Origin: a virus
Length of the DNA: 41,502 nucleotides
IMG/VR virus record: IMGVR_UViG_3300037071_003849
Span: 1 to 41,502 of that record
Strand: one strand, 5' to 3'
The position numbers and the translations under genes were made by a program. The notes below the pieces were generated by a model. The model made no database searches. It worked only from the letters and a program-made list of their open reading frames with translations, and had not been told where the DNA came from. Below are positions 15,063 through 21,898 of the stretch, piece after piece; position 1 is the stretch's first letter, and each line of letters starts with the position of its first letter.

Positions 15063-15678
15063 TGACCGGCTCCGTCACCTTGGCGGCGACCTCCTTGAGT
15101 CGATCGAGGCCAGCCTTGTTGGTTTGCACCAGATAATCCCGAAACTCCGCTTTCGACGCTTTCCATGCGGCGCGCAGCGCCTCAGTTCCCTCAGCGGCCG
15201 ACGCACTCAAGTCGTGCTGCCAGTCGTCGTAGCCCTTGGGCGCCGGGCGTGAACTGACGGTGGGCGTGGCGTCCTGTGCGGTTTTGCCGTCGTCGTCCTT
15301 CTCCGGGGCAATGCCGAGCGCACCGCCGGCGGCGTAGCGTTTCGCATAACTGATGGCTGAGCCCTGCTCCTGCGGGCGTTCGTACATCCCCAGCGGGTAA
15401 TGGCCCTTCATCCACTGTCCGGACTCGTGCATGAGCATCGTCACCAGCAGGAACTTGCCGTCCCCATTGATGTCGGGCCACTGCGAGAGCGTCAGACCGT
15501 GATTACTGAGGGCGGGCGTGGTGGCGTCGAACAGATCGGCGAGGTCCCCGTATTCGTACTCGTAGCCGCCCTTCTGCGAGGCCACTTTGGCGGTGTGGCT
15601 TTTCGCGAACGGGGTGAACTCCTTGCGCGCCCTGGCCAGGGCCGCGGCGAGTTCGTTGATCTGGTCGCTGGTGGTCAT
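15055..15678 (-). CDS. erf: ERF-family single-strand annealing protein
   Basis: 207 aa from ATG 15678 (ATGA overlap). The sequence INELAAALARARKEF, YEYEYGDLADL, HGLTLSQWP, QEQGSAISYAKRYA matches the ERF superfamily core. These ring-forming proteins anneal complementary single strands. The C-terminal helical part is variable. It is translated just ahead of the YqaJ exonuclease, the usual partner. A longer start at 15948 lies within the upstream genes and lacks support. Confidence 0.9.
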   Translation of the reverse strand: MTTSDQINELAAALARARKEFTPFAKSHTAKVASQKGGYEYEYGDLADLFDATTPALSNHGLTLSQWPDINGDGKFLLVTMLMHESGQWMKGHYPLGMYERPQEQGSAISYAKRYAAGGALGIAPEKDDDGKTAQDATPTVSSRPAPKGYDDWQHDLSASAAEGTEALRAAWKASKAEFRDYLVQTNKAGLDRLKEVAAKVTEPVSA

Positions 15679-15878
15679 GACGGCTTCGCCTCCGGTCGGG
15701 TTTCGTCGTGGCTGGACAGGTGCAGCAGCGCAATGGTGCGCATCAGCAGCGCCACGCGCTGTTCGAGTCGTGCGAGTTCGAGGTCGAAGACGATGAGGTG
15801 CAGCTCGTCCGGCTGGACACTGGACAGGCCATGCGCGATGGCTTTGGCTTCCGCCAGCAGATCGTCCTGGGTGCTCAT
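15675..15878 (-). CDS. Small helical hypothetical protein
   Basis: 67 aa. Almost entirely helical with Leu-rich heptads (LELARLEQRVALLMRTIALL), likely a dimeric coil. It is coupled to ERF by ATGA, suggesting an accessory role in the recombination operon; no family recognised. Confidence 0.7.
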   Translation of the reverse strand: MSTQDDLLAEAKAIAHGLSSVQPDELHLIVFDLELARLEQRVALLMRTIALLHLSSHDETRPEAKPS

Positions 15879-15881
15879 CGT

Positions 15882-17378
15882 CTAACCAGCCATGCCCTTG
15901 AGATAGGCGAATGATTTCGGGAGAGATGCGGCTTTGGGATGGACCCACGGAAACTCACGCACGCGGTTCTCATCCGAGAGCAGGTTTGTCTTGAAATAGA
16001 CCCGGCAGCCGGCGTCCACCGCCGCGCCATACAGGTCATGCACCCAGCGGAAGGGCGGATACCACGCCGGCGTCCTGGTGCTCGGTGTGGCGCCGCCGAT
16101 CACGACCCACTGAAACAGTTCGAGGTGTGTGAAGCGCAGCGGTTCCAGCAGCGGCTCCAATGACAGCCATTTGGTGTCGCATTTGATCTTGGCAAACGCG
16201 CGCTCCGCATTGTCGACACGTGCCTGGGCATCGACGGTGGTGCCCATCCAGACGTTCGATGGGAACGTAAACTCCGCCGCCCGTTGGGGAAACTTCGTGA
16301 GCGTCAGAAAGTTCCAGCGGGGGTTGCGACGCGCCATCTCCAGCGTGGCGTCAATCCAGTCCGCTGGCACCCACTGGCCGAACAAATCGGACATCGAGTT
16401 GGCGAAGATGTTTCGATAGGATTCGTCTCTGCTCGCCTCGGCCGGCACCTTGACGTGTCCTGGCCCTGCCAGACGGTGCGGATGAAACGAGGGCTCGAAT
16501 TTTTGCGGATACAGGCGGTCCGCGATGTCCCTGGCGTAGCAATAGGGACAATCGTGCTTGCAGCCGGTGACGGTATTGTGTGACCAGCGCGCCCACTCGA
16601 TGGACGTGCCGGTCTGCTCGTTCATGCCCTCGCCGGTGGCCTCGAACCCGTCGGCGATGATCGTCGCCCGTTTCGCTTTTGACAGGGCCTTCCAATCCTC
16701 GAGCAGGTAGTACTGCTTGGTTCCGGCCTGCGCCTTGTTGGACACGAGGTGCAGTTCGGTGGGTGGCGGTTCCGGTTTCGGCTGCCGCTTCGCCTTGTCC
16801 TTGGCGTCCTTGATCTTCCGGCGACGGATGCTGTCGCTGGGTTCGGTGGCGATGTCGAGTTGGTCTTCGTGCGACAGGCTGACCAGTTGAGCGGCGGCCG
16901 ACACGCTGACCATCTGTGAGTCGACGGCTTTCGCGAGCTCCGGAGTTCCTTCAGTAATGACTTTTTTGGCGTGGGTTACAGATGCGCGAGCAACGCCGAC
17001 GAGGGACGCAGCAGCAGCCACTGACGTATCAGAGGCTAAATTTAGCCTCTGATCGCTCTTTCGGTCGCCTCCGTTGGATAGATTGGCGATGCGACCGGCG
17101 ACCATCGCGAGTTGGCTGACGTCGAGGTGTCGGCGGGCGACGTTCATGCTGATGACGAACTTCAGCGGATCGCCCTCGGTCTCGGGATCGAACGGGCGGA
17201 TGTGCGGCTCGATGTCGAGGGCTGCGCACGCGCGCCAGCGGTTCACGCCGTCGAGGATGGCGTTGTCATAGACGACGATCGGCAGATGCTGCCCGGACTC
17301 GCGGATGGACGTCTTCAGGGCCTCGAAGTCGTCTGCGCTCATTGGCGGCAGCAGGTCGGCCAGCTGGTGTGCCTTCAT
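15882..17378 (-). CDS. ParB-like domain fused to a DUF5131 (phage Gp37/Gp68) radical-SAM-type domain
   Basis: 498 aa. Residues 1-60 form a ParB/Srx-type fold with the LDGVNRWRA nucleotide-binding strand-loop; residues 75-165 are a helical, HTH-like region (NGGDRKS, VGVARASVTHAKKV). A charged Pro/Lys linker follows. From about residue 255 the second domain has TGCKHDCPYCYARDIADR (Cys273, Cys277, Cys280, a CxxxCxxC iron-sulfur motif), NSMSDLFG and WLSLEPLLEPL, the marks of the Gp37/Gp68 three-Cys family. The next gene is its TcmP-like partner. A 26-bp palindrome lies within the coding DNA. The substrate is unknown. Confidence 0.87.
   Translation of the reverse strand: MKAHQLADLLPPMSADDFEALKTSIRESGQHLPIVVYDNAILDGVNRWRACAALDIEPHIRPFDPETEGDPLKFVISMNVARRHLDVSQLAMVAGRIANLSNGGDRKSDQRLNLASDTSVAAAASLVGVARASVTHAKKVITEGTPELAKAVDSQMVSVSAAAQLVSLSHEDQLDIATEPSDSIRRRKIKDAKDKAKRQPKPEPPPTELHLVSNKAQAGTKQYYLLEDWKALSKAKRATIIADGFEATGEGMNEQTGTSIEWARWSHNTVTGCKHDCPYCYARDIADRLYPQKFEPSFHPHRLAGPGHVKVPAEASRDESYRNIFANSMSDLFGQWVPADWIDATLEMARRNPRWNFLTLTKFPQRAAEFTFPSNVWMGTTVDAQARVDNAERAFAKIKCDTKWLSLEPLLEPLRFTHLELFQWVVIGGATPSTRTPAWYPPFRWVHDLYGAAVDAGCRVYFKTNLLSDENRVREFPWVHPKAASLPKSFAYLKGMAG
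17028..17053. promoter_or_regulatory. 26-bp perfect palindrome inside the ParB-radical SAM gene
   Basis: The half-site ATCAGAGGCTAAA is followed immediately by its reverse complement TTTAGCCTCTGAT. It encodes the SDQRLNLASD segment after the ParB core. It could be a centromere-like or autoregulatory binding site for the encoded protein, an RNA hairpin, or chance imposed by codons. Confidence 0.75.
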
Positions 17379-18187
17379 GCCACCCCCCGCCGTTCGATGC
17401 GCTGCAATAGGGACTTCCCGTCTGGTGAATCAATACGTCGCATGGCCGGCAGTCCCCATTTCTCCAGGGCGGGCACATACCGCAGATTCGACCCGTAGAG
17501 CACGACGTGATCGCGGCCCTGCCCGGAGGGGGGTCTAAAGGGTTCGGACACGAGCCACGAGGCACGGCGGAGTGTGTCGAAGATTTGAGCGAAGCTGGCG
17601 ACCTTCTCGCCGGTCTCTCGGAAGTCGTCGCTGGTGGAGCGGTCCCAGTACGACCAGACCTGTTTGAAACTGCCGATGTGAATGATCACGTCCAGATAGG
17701 GGGCACGGTCGAGTGCGGTGCGGATACCCTGCAGCGGCACGTCCAGTCCATTGGGATCGGCGATGATGACGCCGCGGGTGTTTGATGCTTTCGCCCCGAT
17801 CTCACTGATGCGGTCTGGGATGGTGGGTGAGAAGACGGCGTTGTCGGCTCTGACCACATGGACGAGGATGAGCGGTTCCCCGCCAAACAGATGCCCGTTG
17901 CAGGAGGCCCGTGACTGCAACACGGGGATGACTGTCTTGTCTTTGTCCACCCACCACACGACGGATCGCTGCGACTTCGATTCGAGCTTGTCGTAGATCG
18001 TCTGCGTGGTGCCGCGATACCGGCGTCCACCGATGTGGTTGGTGGGTTCGCCGGCGTTCAGGTCGAAGACACAGTAGCGGCCATCACCAGGGCGCATGTG
18101 TTTCAGTCCCCATCCCACACAGGCGGAGATCAGGGCTTCCTTGGGTCCGGTGGCTTCACTGCGCCCCTGTTTGGCGGGGGTGCTCAA
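17375..18187 (-). CDS. tcmP: Three-Cys-motif partner (TcmP)-like protein
   Basis: 270 aa, ATG-coupled upstream of the ParB-radical SAM gene. YCVFDLNAGEP near residue 40, a PLILVHVV strand, an IIADPNG strand and the DVIIHIGSFKQVW segment suggest a Rossmann-like domain of the TcmP type, which is typically encoded next to Gp37/Gp68 three-Cys proteins. The family's reaction has not been established to my knowledge. The assignment relies on pattern and on adjacency, so a different methyltransferase-like or nucleotide-binding role is possible. Confidence 0.65.
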   Translation of the reverse strand: MSTPAKQGRSEATGPKEALISACVGWGLKHMRPGDGRYCVFDLNAGEPTNHIGGRRYRGTTQTIYDKLESKSQRSVVWWVDKDKTVIPVLQSRASCNGHLFGGEPLILVHVVRADNAVFSPTIPDRISEIGAKASNTRGVIIADPNGLDVPLQGIRTALDRAPYLDVIIHIGSFKQVWSYWDRSTSDDFRETGEKVASFAQIFDTLRRASWLVSEPFRPPSGQGRDHVVLYGSNLRYVPALEKWGLPAMRRIDSPDGKSLLQRIERRGVA

Positions 18188-18486
18188 GCGCGTTTCCTCT
18201 GTTCGAGCCAGGCCCTGACGGTGTGGTAGTTCCCCCAGGCGTCATGGGGGGCGTATTCCACGAGAAACCCCACGAGGTCCGGCAAGGCGGCGAGGCTTTT
18301 CGGGTCGGCCCGCTGCACGGCATCGGACAGGTGGTTCGCCAGTACGGCCATGAGGAATGAGCCTGGTCGCACGTGGTGCACGACGTAGGCGATGAGGCCG
18401 TCCCGGAGATGGTCGGGGACGTGGCAGGCGGCGAGGCGCTCGTGCCAGCGGGCGATGACGAGGTCGGGCGGCAGTTTCTGGCTCAT
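18184..18486 (-). CDS. Hypothetical helical protein
   Basis: 100 aa from ATG 18486 (ATGA with the 32-aa gene). All-helical prediction with LRDGLIAYVVHHVRPGSFLMAVLANHLSDA; this block resembles helix packing in phage proteins that control replication or early transcription, but no family is recognised. Its end couples to the TcmP-like gene. Confidence 0.7.
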   Translation of the reverse strand: MSQKLPPDLVIARWHERLAACHVPDHLRDGLIAYVVHHVRPGSFLMAVLANHLSDAVQRADPKSLAALPDLVGFLVEYAPHDAWGNYHTVRAWLEQRKRA

Positions 18487-18581
18487 GACTGCATTCCGAC
18501 CAGGGCAACCCAGACCAGTAACCCCATCCACAGCAGGGCCAAGGTCAGCAGGCAGAGCCGTTCAGCTCGCGACGGGTTCAT
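18483..18581 (-). CDS. 32-aa single-TM micropeptide
   Basis: ATG 18581 overlaps the upstream TGA and the stop overlaps the next ATG. MNPSRAERLC is followed by a continuous hydrophobic stretch (LLTLALLWMGLLVWVALVG). It has N-in topology by the positive-inside rule. Exact coupling on both sides supports translation. Function unknown. Confidence 0.6.
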   Translation of the reverse strand: MNPSRAERLCLLTLALLWMGLLVWVALVGMQS

Positions 18582-19027
18582 CGCAGGCTCTTCTCCCGCT
18601 CCCGCGCTTTACGTCTGACTTCGGTGAGTTCTTCGACGGTCCAGCCGTAGCGTTGCGCCAGCACCTCAAGCATCCCTGGTCGTCGCGGTAACAGGCGGAG
18701 ATGCTCCGGGTTGCAGCACATGAGATTCCCGCAGATTTGCTTGAGGTAGCGGCCTTTGTCGAGTTGTCCGTACGTCAACTCATAGGCCATACGGTGGGCG
18801 TAGCGGTTGTCGGCTTTGCCTTGGGCGTTGCGACCGACTTTGAACATGCCGCGGCCTGAATGGTCAGCGCTGCCGGTCCACAACCAACACCCTCCGTCGA
18901 TGCGGTTGACTTTGCCCCAGAAGCGAGTAAGGATGGCTTCCGTCAGCCCCGCCGTCGGCCTCTTCCCTGACGTGGCTTCATGACTTGCTGCCACGTCATC
19001 ATAATATGTATTACCAGACCCATGCAT
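18578..19027 (-). CDS. HNH-family protein with a substituted active-site His
   Basis: 149 aa from ATG 19027 (3 nt after the upstream stop). The sequence GGCWLWTGSADHSGRG, YAHRMAYEL, then LKQICGNLMCCNPEHLRLL aligns with small phage HNH nucleases such as the one at 12748-13155. The residue pair that is Asp-His there (LDHLC) is Lys-Gln here (LKQIC). Asn and the last His remain. It may be an inactive, DNA-binding derivative. The C-terminal 35 residues form a basic helix. Confidence 0.75.
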   Translation of the reverse strand: MHGSGNTYYDDVAASHEATSGKRPTAGLTEAILTRFWGKVNRIDGGCWLWTGSADHSGRGMFKVGRNAQGKADNRYAHRMAYELTYGQLDKGRYLKQICGNLMCCNPEHLRLLPRRPGMLEVLAQRYGWTVEELTEVRRKAREREKSLR

Positions 19028-19029
19028 TT

Positions 19030-19299
19030 TTAGGCCACTTTTGTGGGGTTTCGTTTGAACGATTGTTCTAAAGTTGCTCTGCCGGCAGCAGAAAGCCAAC
19101 GGATGAGGTTTTCCACAGGGACGCCCGTCACCTCATGCAGCCGCAGCGCCTTCTCCAGCGAACAACGCCGGGAGTGCGTGAGGATCTTCGACATATGCGT
19201 CGCTTCGATGCCGGTGAGTTGGGCGAGCTGGCCGGTGGTGGTGCCCGTGGCCTCCATCCAGGCTTGAAGCGTCGCAAAGGGGCGACGAGGCTTGGACAT
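19030..19299 (-). CDS. Cro-like HTH regulator
   Basis: 89 aa. LQAWMEATGTTTGQLAQLTGIEATHMSKILTHS gives an XRE-type HTH (about residues 11-50), with a C-terminal helical extension. It is the first gene of the leftward early operon and is divergent from the CI-like gene at 19443. A promoter (-35 at 19333-19338, -10 at 19310-19315, minus strand) would start RNA only about 3-5 nt before ATG 19299, so the message may be leaderless. Confidence 0.8.
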   Translation of the reverse strand: MSKPRRPFATLQAWMEATGTTTGQLAQLTGIEATHMSKILTHSRRCSLEKALRLHEVTGVPVENLIRWLSAAGRATLEQSFKRNPTKVA

Positions 19300-19381
19300 G
19301 ACGAAGCGAGAATAACTGACGACACATCAACGACGCAAGCACTTTCGCTGCTTGAGCTTGATTTTTTCTTTCCACCTCAAC

Positions 19382-19398
19382 ATTGCGTGACGCGCAAG
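19382..19398. promoter_or_regulatory. Operator motif ATTGYGY-N3-GCGCAA, copy 1
   Basis: ATTGCGT GAC GCGCAAG overlaps the -35 box of the CI-like gene. A near copy (ATTGTGC ATA GCGCAAT) stands at 21115-21131 upstream of the GIY-YIG gene. Both are 17-bp dyads with 3-bp centres. Confidence 0.55.
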
Positions 19399-19422
19399 AA
19401 ATTGGCTATATCGAAAGCGAAT

Positions 19423-19441
19423 AGTTGACGTAGAGTCAACT
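19423..19441. promoter_or_regulatory. Operator-like inverted repeat in the repressor leader
   Basis: AGTTGAC, 5-bp spacer GTAGA, then GTCAACT; both arms match perfectly. It ends one base before ATG 19443, so a bound protein would block transcription or translation of the CI-like gene, which suggests autoregulation. Confidence 0.65.
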
Positions 19442-19442
19442 T

Positions 19443-19985
19443 ATGCGCGACGCGGATGTCACGACACGGGTCAGAGCTCGCTTGTTGGAGTTGTTCAATG
19501 CCGGCCAGTTCAAACAGGCCCGCGTAGCCGATCGTCTCGGCATCAACTCGTCGGCGATTACGCGGTATGTCAATGGGCCCACTGCCTTGACGCTTGAGTT
19601 CCTCGACGCGGTGGCGGTCGAGGCGAATCTTCCCCTCGGCGAGCTGGTCTCACCCGCTGGCAGTGGGCATCACCTGGACACTCACGAGGCTGCGCTCATC
19701 CGAGCGCTGCGGCAGTGGCCGAAATCAGTTACGCAAGCAATTTTGAACTTCGTCGCCTTTTTTGCGGATGAGACGCCGGTCGAGCGCCAGGGGAAGAACC
19801 TCCACGAGATGTACCGGCGGATGCCGGACGCGGACCGAGAGTGGCTTTACTCTGTCGCGTTGCTCGTGTCTGAGCGAACCTTGCCGCCAGACCTGCGAGG
19901 AGGAGTTGTTGATCTGCTGAAAGGCGAGGCCACACGCGGTCAAAAACGCTACGGGAGAGCACGCGCAACGACGTCGACGCCATAG
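19443..19985 (+). CDS. CI-like HTH repressor
   Basis: 180 aa. VRARLLELFNAGQFKQARVADRLGINSSAITRYVNG is an XRE-type HTH (residues 8-45). The remaining helical domain (about 100-170) is not a LexA/S24-like autoprotease: no Ser-Lys dyad context is seen. It faces the Cro-like gene across an operator region. It is a candidate prophage repressor or an immunity-type regulator; an anti-repressor or toxin-system regulator is also possible. Confidence 0.78.
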   Translation: MRDADVTTRVRARLLELFNAGQFKQARVADRLGINSSAITRYVNGPTALTLEFLDAVAVEANLPLGELVSPAGSGHHLDTHEAALIRALRQWPKSVTQAILNFVAFFADETPVERQGKNLHEMYRRMPDADREWLYSVALLVSERTLPPDLRGGVVDLLKGEATRGQKRYGRARATTSTP

Positions 19986-20192
19986 AGCCGCCTTCCTGAA
20001 CCAGCGGGCGCTTACACGGTCACGCCCGCCTAAGCATGGTTGAGGTGGGTTGACGCGGCTCTGGGGGGTAGCCGCAAACGGTCTACAGTAATCCCGTTGC
20101 GGGGCGTTCGCACTATGCAAAATCGGCAAGCGCGCAATTTTTCTAGCGTGCTTGGTTGTCTAGCATTACAGTGGTTCTTTACGATGCTTGCG

Positions 20193-20405
20193 ATGACCTC
20201 GCGCAAGCCGCTCCAGCCTGCCGTTCGCCAGGTCAACTTCCGGCTGCCTCAAGACTCGTGGGAATGGTTGGCGGCGGCGGCCGGCGTCCTTGGGCGTCCG
20301 CATTCGAGTATCGTGGCAGAGGCGCTGCAGCAGTATCGAACGGCCCTGCCGGTGGCGGATCAGCAACTGATCGAACAGACGATTGCGAGGCGCCGCCAGC
20401 CCTAA
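20193..20405 (+). CDS. Ribbon-helix-helix (CopG-like) protein
   Basis: 70 aa from ATG 20193. RQVNFRLPQDSWEWLAAAAGVLGRPHSSIVAEALQQY is a strand followed by two helices as in RHH DNA-binding proteins. The frame is open further upstream, but those residues do not look like the family. It is convergent with the GIY-YIG gene; their stops share bases at 20402-20405. Start is uncertain since no strong Shine-Dalgarno is seen. Confidence 0.65.
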   Translation: MTSRKPLQPAVRQVNFRLPQDSWEWLAAAAGVLGRPHSSIVAEALQQYRTALPVADQQLIEQTIARRRQP

Positions 20406-21043
20406 TCTTGCGCCACGTGCAGGACTGCCCCACTGGTTTCCACAGGCTGTGCAGAACTTGTCGACGGTGCGGTATGAAGCTCGTCTTTATTGTCTCCCTG
20501 GCATTGGATGGCCTCGGTGACAGCCTCGATGCGGTCCGTATTCTTCCAGAAGAACGTCAACGGATTGAATCCTTCCTCGAGGTGCATGACAAACGCAAAG
20601 AGCCGTGTGCTGACCTTGAACCACTCGCCCTCGTCGCGGTCGTCCTTGAACTGAGTGTGGACGAGCGTTTCCAAGGTCCAATGCGCTGGGCACACCGCGA
20701 GGAGGGTGAGCGGGATGGGACTGCCCTGCTGCAATGAGCGGAGGCGTTCGGTCAGGTTGACGGCGCGGCCAATTTTGACGCGGTCCTGGCACTGCACGAT
20801 GTAGAGATAGCACCAGCCTTCGGGACTCACCGGGAAATGACTGGGGGTTTTGGGTGTGACCCACTTGGTCATCAGGGCCTGCTTCCACGGCGGCCGCGGC
20901 GCGCGGAAACCCTTCCGCCAATCGCGAATCGTTTCGAGGGGTGTCGTCAGCGGGAAGGTTCTGGAGTGTCGCTGGCCTTTGCGCGAGACGATGGCTTCAT
21001 AGCGATTGCCTTGCCGGCGGATGCCCTTTTCGATGTTTGCCAT
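20402..21043 (-). CDS. GIY-YIG (T5orf172/Mug113-type) nuclease with integrase-like N-terminal arm domain
   Basis: 213 aa from ATG 21043 (AGGA upstream). Residues 1-50 (NIEKGIRRQGNRYEAIVSRK, then TFPLTTPLETIRDW) resemble the N-terminal arm-binding domain of tyrosine integrases. Residues 77-145 match T5orf172-type GIY-YIG nucleases: WCYLYIVQC, VKIGRAVNLTERL, a helix with Glu125, and EGEWFKVS. No integrase catalytic domain follows. The combination suggests a DNA-site-directed GIY-YIG enzyme, possibly a homing-type element that captured an integrase arm domain. Confidence 0.78.
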   Translation of the reverse strand: MANIEKGIRRQGNRYEAIVSRKGQRHSRTFPLTTPLETIRDWRKGFRAPRPPWKQALMTKWVTPKTPSHFPVSPEGWCYLYIVQCQDRVKIGRAVNLTERLRSLQQGSPIPLTLLAVCPAHWTLETLVHTQFKDDRDEGEWFKVSTRLFAFVMHLEEGFNPLTFFWKNTDRIEAVTEAIQCQGDNKDELHTAPSTSSAQPVETSGAVLHVAQD

Positions 21044-21230
21044 GACGGGTATCCTAGCCCGACCATTAGCGAATTTCCATGTTTCCACGACTCCTTTATC
21101 AAATTCACCGTCAAATTGTGCATAGCGCAATATCTAGCGGTTCTTTCTTGACCCCACACCATGATGGGCGCATGATTCGGCTTGCTCGCTTCCTTGTAAC
21201 TGAGGGGCGCGAAGCGCTCTCGCCTAGCTC
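21044..21230. promoter_or_regulatory. Divergent intergenic region with operator motif copy 2
   Basis: The 187-bp space between the leftward GIY-YIG gene and the rightward small membrane gene holds ATTGTGC ATA GCGCAAT (21115-21131), a near copy of the dyad in the CI-like promoter. A minus-strand TTGACG lies beside it at 21109-21114, a potential -35. No clear matching -10 box was found. Confidence 0.5.
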
Positions 21231-21575
21231 ATGTGGTTGGTGCTGTTGCTGCTGATGGCGGTTCCTGCCGACGCGCAGATTCCACGTGGAACGCTCTACA
21301 CGGCACTGGAAGCGACACATATCAGCCTGCAAGCGGCAGACACCACCACGACCCTGATTGCGCTGAACCGTGGCCTAGCCGAAGCCAATCCGGTCTTGCA
21401 GTTGCCGCCGGCGGGTATCGTGGCAGTCAAAGCCGGCGTGACGGTGAGTACGGTGCTGCTGTCGCGGAAGCTGGCGAGGCGTCAGCGGGTGTTGGCGGTG
21501 GTGCTGCTGGCGGGGCTGAATACGGTGTCTGCGGTGGTAGTGGCGCGGAATCTGTCCGTGATGCGCTCCCGGTGA
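21231..21575 (+). CDS. Signal-peptide/multi-TM membrane protein (DUF5658-like)
   Basis: 114 aa. An N-terminal signal peptide or TM (MWLVLLLLMAVPADAQ, AxA-like site) is followed by DTTTTLIALNRGLAEANPVLQ, the D-TT...E-NP pattern of DUF5658-like membrane proteins, and two more hydrophobic helices. A role in the cell envelope, for example superinfection exclusion or lysogenic conversion, is possible given its place beside the regulatory genes; this is inference. Confidence 0.65.
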   Translation: MWLVLLLLMAVPADAQIPRGTLYTALEATHISLQAADTTTTLIALNRGLAEANPVLQLPPAGIVAVKAGVTVSTVLLSRKLARRQRVLAVVLLAGLNTVSAVVVARNLSVMRSR

Positions 21576-21578
21576 TCG

Positions 21579-21806
21579 ATGCATCCGCGGGTGTATGAGG
21601 CGGCCGATCAAGCGGAGGATCTCATCCTGGATCTGAAGCCGCTACTGGAGGGCTATCCGGTGCTCACGGTCATGCTGGCGATCGGGGAGATTCTGGCGCT
21701 CACCCTGGCGCACGAGATGATGCCGGCGGATGCACGGGAGGCGTTTTTGCGCAGTGTGCTGGGGCGGGCCTCGGACATGGCGGGTGATGGGCCGCGGGTG
21801 CACTGA
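21579..21806 (+). CDS. Small hydrophobic/acidic hypothetical protein
   Basis: 75 aa, 3 nt after the preceding stop. A helical acidic start (YEAADQAEDLILDLKPLLEG), a hydrophobic middle (VLTVMLAIGEILALTLAHEM) and a short amphipathic tail. Co-transcribed with the preceding membrane gene; function unknown. Confidence 0.55.
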   Translation: MHPRVYEAADQAEDLILDLKPLLEGYPVLTVMLAIGEILALTLAHEMMPADAREAFLRSVLGRASDMAGDGPRVH

Positions 21807-21898
21807 CGGAGACGGAGCGCGGGTGCCTGACGTTTATCGGGTTCCTGCTGGCGGCGGTTCTCGGAATGAGCGTGGCGTTGTATGCGGTCAGTTGCTAG
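21803..21898 (+). CDS. Possible 31-aa TM micropeptide with CTG start
   Basis: A frame opening at CTG 21803, whose last bases overlap the preceding TGA (CTGA), gives an acidic-polar N-terminus then a single TM helix (CLTFIGFLLAAVLGMSVALY). No ATG, GTG or TTG in suitable position was found. The hydrophobic helix and coupling-like overlap are the only evidence. Confidence 0.3.
   Translation: MTETERGCLTFIGFLLAAVLGMSVALYAVSC

Larger units (their letters stand above)
19300..19442. promoter_or_regulatory. Divergent lysis-lysogeny switch region
   Basis: Leftward promoter: TTGCGT (19333-19338, minus strand), 17-bp spacer, TTATTC (19310-19315). Rightward promoter: TTGCGT (19383-19388), 18-bp spacer, TATATC (19407-19412). 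Operator-like inverted repeats are at 19383-19397 (TTGCG/CGCAA arms) and 19423-19441 (AGTTGAC/GTCAACT). The second sits between the predicted start of transcription and ATG 19443, and the first overlaps the rightward -35. Confidence 0.65.

Noticed and set aside
15882-17378. Classical plasmid partition ParB with ParA
   Set aside because: No ParA-type ATPase gene is present and the protein carries a large second domain.
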